Assembly: GCA_902500715.1 (NCBI GenBank)
Contig: CABVRO010000012.1
Span: forward strand, 1-42,503
DNA from: an uncultured Nitrospira sp.
Lineage (GTDB): Bacteria; Nitrospirota; Nitrospiria; Nitrospirales; Nitrospiraceae
DNA length: 42,503 nt
Reading direction: 5' to 3'
The notes under the pieces were generated by a model that was not told the DNA's origin, ran no database searches, and saw only the letters and a list, made by a program, of their open reading frames with translations. Every line of letters begins with the position of its first letter. The first letter of the stretch is position 1. Made by a program: the position numbers and the translations under genes. Below are positions 32,340 through 40,072 of the stretch, piece after piece.

Positions 32340-33093
32340 ACTGGTCGGCGTCGAAAAGACTTTGGGCAAGCAGCCGGTGTTGCGGGGCGTGGACCTGACC
32401 ATTCCCACCGGAAAGTTGACCACGATCATCGGGCGAAGCGGCGAAGGCAAGAGCGTGCTGTTGAAGCATATCATCGGCCTCATGCAGCCGGATCGCGGTG
32501 AGGTCTGGATCGACGGGACGGACATCGCGCGGCTCAAGGGGCAAGCCCTGAATGAGGTACGCAAGAAGTTCGCCATGCTCTTCCAGGGGGCGGCCCTGTT
32601 CGACTCCATGACCGTGTTTGAAAATGTCGCCTTCCCCCTGCGCGAGAAACTTCGTTTGAAAGGCGAGATCGTCAACCGGAGGGTTGAGGAGAAACTGGAG
32701 CAGGTAGGGCTGAAAGGCATGGGCCATAAATTTCCTGCTGAATTGAGCGGCGGCATGCGTAAACGCGCCGGGTTGGCCCGCGCCCTGGTCATGGAGCCGG
32801 AGATCATTCTGTTCGACGAACCGACGACCGGGCTCGATCCGTTGATGGCGAAAGCCATTCATGATTTGATCGTGGCGATGCAGCAGCAATTCAAGTTTAC
32901 CGCCGTCATGGTCAGTCACGAGATTCCGGAAATTTTCGGGATTTCCGATTATGTGGCGATGCTCAAGAACGGACGGATCGCCGAAATGGCGCCTTCGAAC
33001 GAGTTTGTGAAGACAACGGACGAAGAGATTCGGGAGTTTATTTTTGTCGCAGGGACCGTCACGCCGAAGGGGTTGCCGACCGCATCTCTCTGA
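32332..33093 (+). CDS. mlaF: Phospholipid ABC transporter ATP-binding protein MlaF
   Basis: A 253-residue ATPase. Walker A is GRSGEGKS (the E in this loop is usual in MlaF), the signature is LSGGMRKRAGLARAL, and Walker B is ILFDEPTTGLDP, followed by a VMVSHEIPE switch histidine. It powers the MlaE permease. Start choice: ATG at 32332, preceded by GCGAGGCTGT; this ATG is overlapped by the short upstream frame at 32292. A GTG at 32305 would add nine residues. Confidence 0.95.
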   Translation: MIKLVGVEKTLGKQPVLRGVDLTIPTGKLTTIIGRSGEGKSVLLKHIIGLMQPDRGEVWIDGTDIARLKGQALNEVRKKFAMLFQGAALFDSMTVFENVAFPLREKLRLKGEIVNRRVEEKLEQVGLKGMGHKFPAELSGGMRKRAGLARALVMEPEIILFDEPTTGLDPLMAKAIHDLIVAMQQQFKFTAVMVSHEIPEIFGISDYVAMLKNGRIAEMAPSNEFVKTTDEEIREFIFVAGTVTPKGLPTASL

Positions 33094-33104
33094 TAGGAGA
33101 CGTT

Positions 33105-33548
33105 ATGGAACGCGCAAAGCTGGAATTGATGGTGGGAATCTTTGTGCTCGTCGGGATCGCCTGTTTGGGTTACCTGTCCATCAAGTTGGGCAAGCTGGAA
33201 GTCATCGGCGGGCACAATTACCCGGTCGAGGCGGAGTTTACGTCTGCGTCGGGACTCAAGCCGGGAGCGTCGGTCGAAATCGCCGGTGTCGAGGTGGGAC
33301 GTGTCCGGCATATCGGCCTGAGCAGCGACCGTGCCCTGGTGGCGTTGGCCATTCAAGACGGCGTGAAGTTGTATTCCGATACGATCGCCTCGATCAAGAC
33401 CCGCGGGATTATCGGGGACAAGTATCTGGCCCTCTCGGTGGGCGGTGGCGGCGACCAGCTGAAACCCGGCGACAAGATTCGCGATACCGAGTCCGGACTT
33501 GATCTCGAAGAATTGGTCAGCCAGTATGTACATGGGAAGGTCAATTAG
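33105..33548 (+). CDS. mlaD: MlaD-like MCE domain periplasmic lipid-binding protein
   Basis: A 147-residue protein. It has one N-terminal membrane anchor (LELMVGIFVLVGIACLGYLSI, residues ~6-26) and one MCE domain with YPVEAEFTSASGLKPGASVEIAGVEVG, then TRGIIGDKYLALSVGG. MlaD forms a hexameric ring on the MlaE-MlaF complex and shuttles lipids. The length matches a single-MCE MlaD. TAGGAGACGTT precedes the ATG, 11 bp after mlaF. Confidence 0.94.
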   Translation: MERAKLELMVGIFVLVGIACLGYLSIKLGKLEVIGGHNYPVEAEFTSASGLKPGASVEIAGVEVGRVRHIGLSSDRALVALAIQDGVKLYSDTIASIKTRGIIGDKYLALSVGGGGDQLKPGDKIRDTESGLDLEELVSQYVHGKVN

Positions 33549-33636
33549 CCTGATCGGTTTCAGTTGTCAGGAAACCCACGTGAACAAGCCAGGTCGGTGG
33601 GTTACGGAACTCACCACTCAAAGGAGAGGTGTTGGA

Positions 33637-34251
33637 ATGCAGACAAGCCGTTGGATGATGATCGGGGCCGTGCTGGCCCTGCAGATAGTGATGGGCGGGC
33701 TTTCATCCGCCATGGCCGGACCGGCGACTGATTCGGTCAAGGGCACCATCGATGAGGTGCTCAGGATTCTGAACGATAAAGAATTGAAAACCCCGGCCCG
33801 CCTGGAGGACCGGCGGCAGCGCTTGGAAAAAGTGGTGGCCCAGCGGTTCGACTATCCGGAGATGTCCCGGCGCTCGTTGGGCGCGCAGTGGAATCAATTG
33901 TCCGACAAGGACAAACAGGAGTTTGTCGATCTGTTCCGGACGCTCTTGACCAATACGTACGCGGATCGTGTGGAGACCTATTCCGGCGAGGGTGTGCAGT
34001 ATTTGAACGAGCGGACGGAGAAAGAGTATGCGGAAGTCCGCACCAAGGTGCTCTCCGGGAAAACTGAAATCCCCATGGATTACCGGTTGCTGAACAAGAG
34101 CAACGATTGGCATGTGTACGATGTCGTGGTCGATGGCGTCAGTCTGGTGAACAATTACCGCGGACAATTCACAAAGATCCTCCATACCTCCTCGTATCCA
34201 GAACTCGTCGATCAACTCCGCAAGAAATCCGACAAGATCAAAGCTCCGTAG
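33637..34251 (+). CDS. mlaC: MlaC/Ttg2D-like periplasmic phospholipid-binding protein
   Basis: A 204-residue soluble periplasmic shuttle. A signal peptide (RWMMIGAVLALQIVMGG, cleavage near SSAMAG) is followed by an MlaC domain with RFDYPEMSRRSLGAQWNQLSDKDKQEFVDLFRTLL and later VYDVVVDGVSLVNNYRGQF. It carries lipid between MlaFED and the outer membrane. AAAGGAGAGG precedes the ATG, so an upstream open frame from 33499 is not the start. Hopanoid clusters in other bacteria contain the MlaC relative HpnM, so HpnM-like use is also possible here. Confidence 0.92.
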   Translation: MQTSRWMMIGAVLALQIVMGGLSSAMAGPATDSVKGTIDEVLRILNDKELKTPARLEDRRQRLEKVVAQRFDYPEMSRRSLGAQWNQLSDKDKQEFVDLFRTLLTNTYADRVETYSGEGVQYLNERTEKEYAEVRTKVLSGKTEIPMDYRLLNKSNDWHVYDVVVDGVSLVNNYRGQFTKILHTSSYPELVDQLRKKSDKIKAP

Positions 34252-34285
34252 GTTCAGTAGGGAGCGAGCGATCCCGGCGAGCGCC

Positions 34286-35491
34286 ATGCAGTGTCACTAT
34301 TTGTCGTCGATTCGAAGCTGTCTGGCGCTGGCCGGCCTGCTGCTCTTGAGCCTTCCGGCTCCGGCGGGCGCCGACACGCAGATTTTCCCGGTTCCCTCTG
34401 TCTCGACCAGCCGGAACGACGGCAACGACGCCGGCTTGATTGCGCCCATCCTGATTGCGGATCCGGACGGAGAACTGAAATATCTGATGGCGCCCATGCT
34501 CATTCAGAACTCGATCGTGGGGACGCGCGGGGTCTTCAATCTGTTTAAGTACGATCCGGGTGGTCGCCAGATGCGATTCATCGCCTCGTTGACCGAACGA
34601 ATCGAACGCAAGGTGTTGTTCGATTATGTCGATCCGGCATTCGGCAACGGGCAATATTCACTCAATTTCGGCGGCACCTTTTTTAAGAACGCGACGTCCC
34701 GGTTCTTCGGCCTCGGCCAGGCGACGACTCAGGCTGCCGAGTCCAACTATACGGCCAGGGAAGCGCGCGCCTACTGGCGGCTCGGTCTCTACGCGAATGA
34801 AGTGACGCAGATTTCCGTCGGACAGCGGGTCCGGCAGGTGCAGCTTCAGCGAGGAGCGATCGATCTGCCCTTTTCGGTCGAGCAATTTCCCACGGTTGAC
34901 GGTATTCAAGGCGAGTCCATCATCGTGGGCCACCGCGCCTCGTTTTATTACGATACCCGTGACAGCTTGGTTTCCCCGACCGACGGCGTGGCCATTACCG
35001 CCTATGCCGAACTGAATCAAAATGTGAAAAACGGCGACCACCCGGTCTATTCGCGATACGAACTCGAGGTCAAGAAATTGTTCCCCAGCGAGTCCAAGCG
35101 CGCCATTCTCGTCGTCCGTGCCGACTTGCAGGCGACGATCGGATCCCAGGTGCCGTTTTTCGAACAGTCCTCGCTCGGAGGGCAGAACAATCTGCGCGGG
35201 TTCGGGTTGGACCGGTACATCGACAAACATCTGATTGCTTTCAGTATCGAAGAGCGAATTCACATCTTGAGGACGAAACTGGCCGGGGTGACCGCGGATT
35301 TCGAGGTGGCGCCCTTTCTCGACACGGGGCAGGTCTTCAATTCCTTCAAAGACGTCAGCTTTCAAGATTATCGGATGACCCCGGGGTTGGGGTTTCGCGC
35401 CATCGTTCGTCCCAATGTCGTCGGCCGGGTCGATTACGGGTACAGTCGCGAGGGGGGAGCGGTCTTCGCAGGGTTAGACTTTCCCTATTAA
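34286..35491 (+). CDS. Omp85/BamA-family outer membrane barrel without POTRA domains
   Basis: A 401-residue protein with a signal peptide (CLALAGLLLLSLPAPAGA) and a C-terminal 16-strand barrel type. Surface-antigen features are RASFYYDTRDSLVSPTDGVAI near residue 220 and SSLGGQNNLRGFGLDRYIDK near residue 300, with the RGF loop. The protein ends in an aromatic residue after VFAGLDFPY, the usual barrel insertion signal. The short N-terminus leaves no room for POTRA repeats. It follows mlaC by 34 bp and may be an outer-membrane exit or partner for that lipid pathway. That function is an inference. Confidence 0.8.
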   Translation: MQCHYLSSIRSCLALAGLLLLSLPAPAGADTQIFPVPSVSTSRNDGNDAGLIAPILIADPDGELKYLMAPMLIQNSIVGTRGVFNLFKYDPGGRQMRFIASLTERIERKVLFDYVDPAFGNGQYSLNFGGTFFKNATSRFFGLGQATTQAAESNYTAREARAYWRLGLYANEVTQISVGQRVRQVQLQRGAIDLPFSVEQFPTVDGIQGESIIVGHRASFYYDTRDSLVSPTDGVAITAYAELNQNVKNGDHPVYSRYELEVKKLFPSESKRAILVVRADLQATIGSQVPFFEQSSLGGQNNLRGFGLDRYIDKHLIAFSIEERIHILRTKLAGVTADFEVAPFLDTGQVFNSFKDVSFQDYRMTPGLGFRAIVRPNVVGRVDYGYSREGGAVFAGLDFPY

Positions 35492-36520
35492 GTGCCACTG
35501 AGTGAACGGCCGGGGTTACTCTTGCGGTACACCATTCATTGTTTCTGCCTCTTTGCACTCCTGAGTGTGCTGCCGCCTGCTGCCGGAGCGGAAGGCTTCG
35601 GTCCGTTTCCAGTCAGAAACTTTCAAGCGCTGGATCAATTGGTCCTGGCCATGCCGGGCGAGCGGGCGACGGTGCTTCGCAAGGGCGATTTCGATGTCCG
35701 GCTGGAAGCGGCGAATACGGCCAGCATTGCCAGGGACAGTGAGGCGCAGGCCGAGGTGGCGATGAAGTTTGAAACGATCCGGGCCGGCCTGTTCCTCCGG
35801 TACGGTCTCACCGATCGATTGGAACTCGGCGCGGAGATTCCCGGCTATCATCGGTACCGTGGTTTCATGGAGGGGGCGATCATCGGGGTCGAACGAGGCA
35901 CGACCGGCGTGGCGCCGCCGCGCAAGGCTCTGCGAGACACCGGCTATACCTTTAATATTTCGAACGGCGCCCGCACGCTGTTTCAGGGATCCGAAGGCGC
36001 GACTGGACTGGGGGACATCTCTTTCTACGGCAAGTACCAGATTCTCAAAGAAACCTCCAGCCTTCCAGCTCTGTCGGTGCGGGTCGGGGTCAAGGCTCCG
36101 ACCGGAGACACCGGCGAGGTGTTCGGCAGCGGGCATCCTGACGCCGGCATCGGCTTGGCGCTGGATAAGAAATTCGCGGGTAACTGGATCATATACGCAA
36201 ACCTCAACGGCGTGTTTCCCACGGGACGGATTGCCGGGTTGGGACTCCAGCCGGTGGTGAGCGGGTTGGTCGCCGTGGAATATCTCTGGACGGAGAACTT
36301 TTCCATCACGGCCCAGTTCGATTATTATTCCCCGCCGTTTCACGGGACAGGCACGCGAGTCCTGGATAAGGGCGTGACGGAGTCGGTGCTGGGGGTGAGT
36401 TATCGAATCCTTCCCGGTCTGCTTTGGCAGCTCTATGGAGTGGAGAATCTGGATTTCATCACCGGGAGCGCGGCGGACTTTACCCTCTCCACCGTCCTCA
36501 CCTACCGGTTCCGGTCGTAG
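35492..36520 (+). CDS. DUF3187 family outer membrane beta-barrel protein
   Basis: A 342-residue exported protein. The signal peptide ends near PPAAGA. The segment GPFPVRNFQALDQLVLAMPGERATVL and the later LRYGLTDRLELGAEIPGYHRYRGFMEG match the DUF3187 pattern. Alternating hydrophobic strands continue to a terminal TYRFRS. Function is unknown for the family. Its GTG start abuts the stop of the upstream barrel gene with no gap, so it is translationally coupled and shares its operon. A downstream TTG at ~35522 is an alternative start. Confidence 0.72.
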   Translation: MPLSERPGLLLRYTIHCFCLFALLSVLPPAAGAEGFGPFPVRNFQALDQLVLAMPGERATVLRKGDFDVRLEAANTASIARDSEAQAEVAMKFETIRAGLFLRYGLTDRLELGAEIPGYHRYRGFMEGAIIGVERGTTGVAPPRKALRDTGYTFNISNGARTLFQGSEGATGLGDISFYGKYQILKETSSLPALSVRVGVKAPTGDTGEVFGSGHPDAGIGLALDKKFAGNWIIYANLNGVFPTGRIAGLGLQPVVSGLVAVEYLWTENFSITAQFDYYSPPFHGTGTRVLDKGVTESVLGVSYRILPGLLWQLYGVENLDFITGSAADFTLSTVLTYRFRS

Positions 36521-36674
36521 TCGGGAGGGCGAAGTTTTTGGTGCGAGGGAAGGCGAAATCTTGACACAGACAGTGCCATATGTGAGGATGAGCCGATTAT
36601 ACGAAACTGCTTCGCTGCTTCGTCGCGACCTTCTCTATACGGCTTGTTCCCACTGAATGAATACCTGCGCCCAA

Positions 36675-36695
36675 TTGTCATCATTTGACAAGGAG
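36675..36695 (+). promoter_or_regulatory. Inverted repeat abutting the dxs ribosome binding site
   Basis: TTGTCA-tcatt-TGACAA is a perfect 6-bp inverted repeat whose right arm runs straight into AGGAG of the dxs ribosome binding site. The hairpin could limit ribosome access or be a protein-binding operator. It is short, so chance is possible. Confidence 0.35.
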
Positions 36696-36703
36696 ATTGT
36701 GCA

Positions 36704-38650
36704 ATGTCTCTGTTGAAAAATATCCACAGTCCCGCTGATTTGAAACGCCTTTCCCCTGAGCAGTTTCCGGAACTGTGCCAGGAGATCCGTGAGCAGATTC
36801 TTACGGTGGTTTCGAATGTCGGGGGGCACCTGGCCTCCAATCTGGGTGTTGTGGAGCTGACGGTCGCGCTGCAATATCTCCTGGATACGCCGAAAGACAA
36901 AATCGTGTGGGATACCAGCAATCAGGCCTATACCCACAAACTGCTCACCGGACGACGGGAGCAGTTCCACACGCTCCGGCAGTACGGCGGGTTGAGCGGG
37001 TTCTGTAAGCGCGAGGAGAGTGTCTACGATACCTTCAATGCCGGGCATGCCGGCACCGGAGTCTCCGCCGCATTCGGCATGGTGGAGGCGCGCGAGCAGC
37101 GGAACGAAAAACACAAAGTTGTCTGCGTGGTGGGTGACGGCGCCATGACGGCCGGGATGACCCTCGAAGGGTTGCACCATGCCGGCGGCACCAACAAGGA
37201 TTTCATCGTCGTCCTGAACGACAACCAGATGTCCATCTCGAAGAACGTCGGGGCGATTTCGGCCTACCTGAACCGGACCTTCACCGGCGAATTTTACGCC
37301 CGCATGCGGGAAGAAACCGGCCTGCTGTTGCGGAAGATCCCGCACATCGGTCTCGAGGTGCAGAAAATCGCCCGCCGCGCCGAGGAATTGGCCAAAGGGG
37401 CGATTCTCCCGGGTCTGCTGTTTGAGGAGTTGGGCTTCCAGTACGCCGGACCGATCGATGGACATAATTTCGAGCATTTGCTGCCGACTTTGGAAAACGT
37501 GCTCAAAATGAAGGGCCCGGTCCTGCTGCATGTGATCACGAAGAAGGGCTTGGGCTATCAGGCGGCCATGGATAATCCCGTCTGGTTCCACGCCTGCCCG
37601 CCGTTCGTGCGTGAAACGGGTGTGCCGGCCAAGAAGGCGGTGCGTCCCAGCTATACGAGTATGGCGATCGATGCGCTGATCAAAGTCGCTCACCAGGACA
37701 AGCGGATCGTGGCCATTACCGCCGCCATGTGCGAGGGCACGGGCCTCAATGCATTCGAGAAGGTGTTCCCGGACCGGATTTACGATGTGGGCATCGCCGA
37801 GCAGCATGCCGTCACCTTTGCCGCCGGTATGGCCGCGCAGGGCATGAAGCCCGTGGTCGCGCTCTACTCCACATTCTTGCAGCGGGCCTATGACCAGGTG
37901 GTGCACGATGTGGCCACCCAGAACTTGCCGGTGACCTTCTGCATCGACCGGGGCGGTCTGGTGGCCGAGGATGGCACGACGCACCACGGCGCGTTCGATT
38001 TTGCCTTCCTGCGCCATGTGCCGAATATGGTGGTGGCAGCACCGAAGGACGAAAACGAGCTGCAACACATGATGAAGACCTGTGTGACGCATGACGGGCC
38101 CGCCTCGGTGCGGTACGCGCGCGGCGTGAGTCTCGGGGTGCCGATGGATCCAGAACCGACGGCGTTGCCGATCGGCAAGGGCGAGTTGTTGCGGGAAGGC
38201 ACGGATGTGGCGATTGTGGCGATCGGAGTCACCGTCTGGCCCGCCATGAAGGCGGCTGAACGGTTGGCGCAGGAGGGGATCTCCGCTGCGGTGGTCAACG
38301 CCCGTTTCGTGAAACCCCTGGATACGGAATTGATCATCAAGACGGCGAAGAACGTGCGCTGTCTGGTGACCGTCGAAGAAGGCTGCAAGATGGGCGGGTT
38401 CGGTTCCGCCGTCCTGGAAGCCCTGTCCGAAGAAGGTATTACGAACCTGAGAATGAAAGTGATCGGCCTTCCCGATTGGTACATCGAACAGGGTCCGCAA
38501 GACCTGCTGCGCGAACGATATGGCCTGACAGCCGACGGCATTTATAACAGCGTGAAGGCCTTGTTCGGAGCCAGTGTGGCTACCGATGATGCCGCCCGGT
38601 TGGCGTCACTCGTGGGGAGTTTGCCGCACGGCGATGAGCAGGGCAGCTAG
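36704..38650 (+). CDS. dxs: 1-deoxy-D-xylulose-5-phosphate synthase
   Basis: A 648-residue thiamine diphosphate enzyme that condenses pyruvate and glyceraldehyde-3-phosphate, the first MEP pathway step. VGGHLASNLGVVELTVAL has the conserved histidine, VVGDGAMTAGM is the TPP-binding motif, and FEELGFQYAGPIDGHN follows. The transketolase pyrimidine domain shows VGIAEQHAVTFAAGMA and VFLQRAYDQVVHD-like residues. The ATG is preceded by AAGGAGATTGTGCA. ispG follows after 44 bp, so two MEP genes are paired, downstream of a hopanoid and lipid transport run. Confidence 0.97.
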   Translation: MSLLKNIHSPADLKRLSPEQFPELCQEIREQILTVVSNVGGHLASNLGVVELTVALQYLLDTPKDKIVWDTSNQAYTHKLLTGRREQFHTLRQYGGLSGFCKREESVYDTFNAGHAGTGVSAAFGMVEAREQRNEKHKVVCVVGDGAMTAGMTLEGLHHAGGTNKDFIVVLNDNQMSISKNVGAISAYLNRTFTGEFYARMREETGLLLRKIPHIGLEVQKIARRAEELAKGAILPGLLFEELGFQYAGPIDGHNFEHLLPTLENVLKMKGPVLLHVITKKGLGYQAAMDNPVWFHACPPFVRETGVPAKKAVRPSYTSMAIDALIKVAHQDKRIVAITAAMCEGTGLNAFEKVFPDRIYDVGIAEQHAVTFAAGMAAQGMKPVVALYSTFLQRAYDQVVHDVATQNLPVTFCIDRGGLVAEDGTTHHGAFDFAFLRHVPNMVVAAPKDENELQHMMKTCVTHDGPASVRYARGVSLGVPMDPEPTALPIGKGELLREGTDVAIVAIGVTVWPAMKAAERLAQEGISAAVVNARFVKPLDTELIIKTAKNVRCLVTVEEGCKMGGFGSAVLEALSEEGITNLRMKVIGLPDWYIEQGPQDLLRERYGLTADGIYNSVKALFGASVATDDAARLASLVGSLPHGDEQGS

Positions 38651-38694
38651 TTGATGTCGGAGCGCACCGAAACAGTACATACGCTGAGAAGCTG

Positions 38695-39894
38695 ATGCAT
38701 ATCACGAGAAAAAAGACGCGGCAGATTCAAGCGGGATCGGTCAAGATCGGCGGAGATGCGCCGATTTCAGTCCAATCGATGTGCTCGACCAATACACGCG
38801 ATGTGAAGGCCACGGTGGCCCAGATCCGCCAACTGGAAGAGGCCGGATGTGAAATCATCCGTGTCGCCGTCCCTGATGACGAGGCGGCAGCCGCACTTCC
38901 CCAGATCAAAGCCGCGATGACGGTTCCGCTGATCGCCGACATTCACTTCGACCACCGCCTAGCCCTCAAGGCGGCCGAAGTTGTGGATTGTGTCCGCATC
39001 AATCCGGGCAATATCGGGGCCTGGTGGAAGGTGCAGGAAGTGATCAAGGCCGTCAACGAGCGGGGGATTCCCCTGCGCGTGGGCGTGAACGGCGGCTCGC
39101 TCGAACGGCCGCTGCTCGATAAGTATGGCTGGCCTTCGCCGGAGGCCCTGTCCGAATCGGCCTTAAATGCCGTGCATGCGCTCGAAGACGAAGGCTTCAC
39201 CAACATGAAGGTGTCGCTCAAAGCGTCCGACGTGCACCACGCCATCGACGCCTACTACCTCTTTTCCACCCAGTCCAATTACCCGTTGCACATCGGTATC
39301 ACCGAAGCCGGTACCGCCATGACAGGCGCGGTGAAATCCGCGATCGGCCTCGGCTGGCTCTTGTCGCAAGGCATCGGCGACACGTTACGCGTCTCGCTTG
39401 CCGCCGATCCGGTGGAGGAAGTCAAAGTCGGGTTCGAAATCTTGAAGTCGTTGGAATTGCGTCATCGCGGCATTAACGTCATTGCCTGCCCGACCTGTGG
39501 GCGGGTCGAAATCGACGTAGTGCGCATGGCCAACGAGTTGGAAAAGAAACTGGGCCACATCAAGACCCCATTGAACGTCTCGGTGCTCGGCTGCGTCGTG
39601 AACGGCATCGGCGAAGGCAAGGAAGCCGATATCGGCATTGCCGGCGGCGAGGGCAAGGGCATTCTCTTCAAGAAGGGAAAACTCATGCGTAAAGTGCCCA
39701 TGGACGAGCTCATGGACACGTTGATTCATGAGGTCGAGCTGTTGGCCAAGGAAAAGGAAGCCGAAGCGTCCGGCGTCGCGCACAACGGGTCGTCGGACGA
39801 GCAAGCAGAGGCGGGCTGGGAATTGATGGGCCACGCGCCGGATGAGCAGTCCACCATTGTCCGCGACATTCCGGTGCTCCCGAGCAAGCCCTAG
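38695..39894 (+). CDS. ispG: 4-hydroxy-3-methylbut-2-enyl diphosphate synthase (flavodoxin/ferredoxin type)
   Basis: A 399-residue MEP-pathway enzyme that converts methylerythritol cyclodiphosphate to HMBPP. The N-terminus holds ISVQSMCSTNTRDVKATV, and NPGNIGAWWKVQEV and FTNMKVSLKASDV mark the TIM-barrel. The [4Fe-4S] cysteines are in ACPTCGRVEIDVV and LGCVVNGIGEGKEADIGIAG. A C-terminal tail of about 45 residues, rich in Glu and Ala, extends past the family core and looks disordered. GAGAAG lies before the ATG. Confidence 0.96.
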   Translation: MHITRKKTRQIQAGSVKIGGDAPISVQSMCSTNTRDVKATVAQIRQLEEAGCEIIRVAVPDDEAAAALPQIKAAMTVPLIADIHFDHRLALKAAEVVDCVRINPGNIGAWWKVQEVIKAVNERGIPLRVGVNGGSLERPLLDKYGWPSPEALSESALNAVHALEDEGFTNMKVSLKASDVHHAIDAYYLFSTQSNYPLHIGITEAGTAMTGAVKSAIGLGWLLSQGIGDTLRVSLAADPVEEVKVGFEILKSLELRHRGINVIACPTCGRVEIDVVRMANELEKKLGHIKTPLNVSVLGCVVNGIGEGKEADIGIAGGEGKGILFKKGKLMRKVPMDELMDTLIHEVELLAKEKEAEASGVAHNGSSDEQAEAGWELMGHAPDEQSTIVRDIPVLPSKP

Positions 39895-39957
39895 TCAGTC
39901 CGCATCTGATGACCGGATGTGCGGTTCAAAGTTTCCGCTGTTTCGCTCTCTTCGCGG

Positions 39958-39987
39958 TTGAGTTCCTGAACCTCCCCCTTCTATAAT
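39958..39987 (+). promoter_or_regulatory. Predicted promoter of the tRNA-Cys gene
   Basis: TTGAGT is followed after 18 bp by a perfect TATAAT, nine bases before the mature tRNA 5' end. A very short leader and a full -10 box fit a stable-RNA gene. Confidence 0.75.
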
Positions 39988-39996
39988 CCGACCCGT

Positions 39997-40072
39997 GGCG
40001 CCGTACCCAAGTGGCTAAGGGAGCAGTCTGCAAAACTGCGATGCGGCGGTTCGAACCCGCCCGGCGCCTCCA
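39997..40072 (+). tRNA. tRNA-Cys (anticodon GCA), CCA encoded
   Basis: The acceptor arms GGCGCCG and CGGCGCC pair perfectly. The anticodon arm is GCAGT-CTGCAAA-ACTGC with anticodon GCA, and the T arm is GGCGG-TTCGAAC-CCGCC. Base 40069 is the discriminator position, and the CCA end is encoded. The integrase gene runs toward it on the other strand and ends inside it. Confidence 0.96.

Noticed and set aside
36635..38500. A 621-codon open frame antisense to dxs
   Set aside because: It mirrors dxs over its whole length, matches no family, and is explained by GC-rich codon use in the true gene.
39900..39924. Imperfect hairpin after ispG (CCGCA/TGCGG)
   Set aside because: The stem is short and bulged and no T-run follows, so it is not a convincing terminator.
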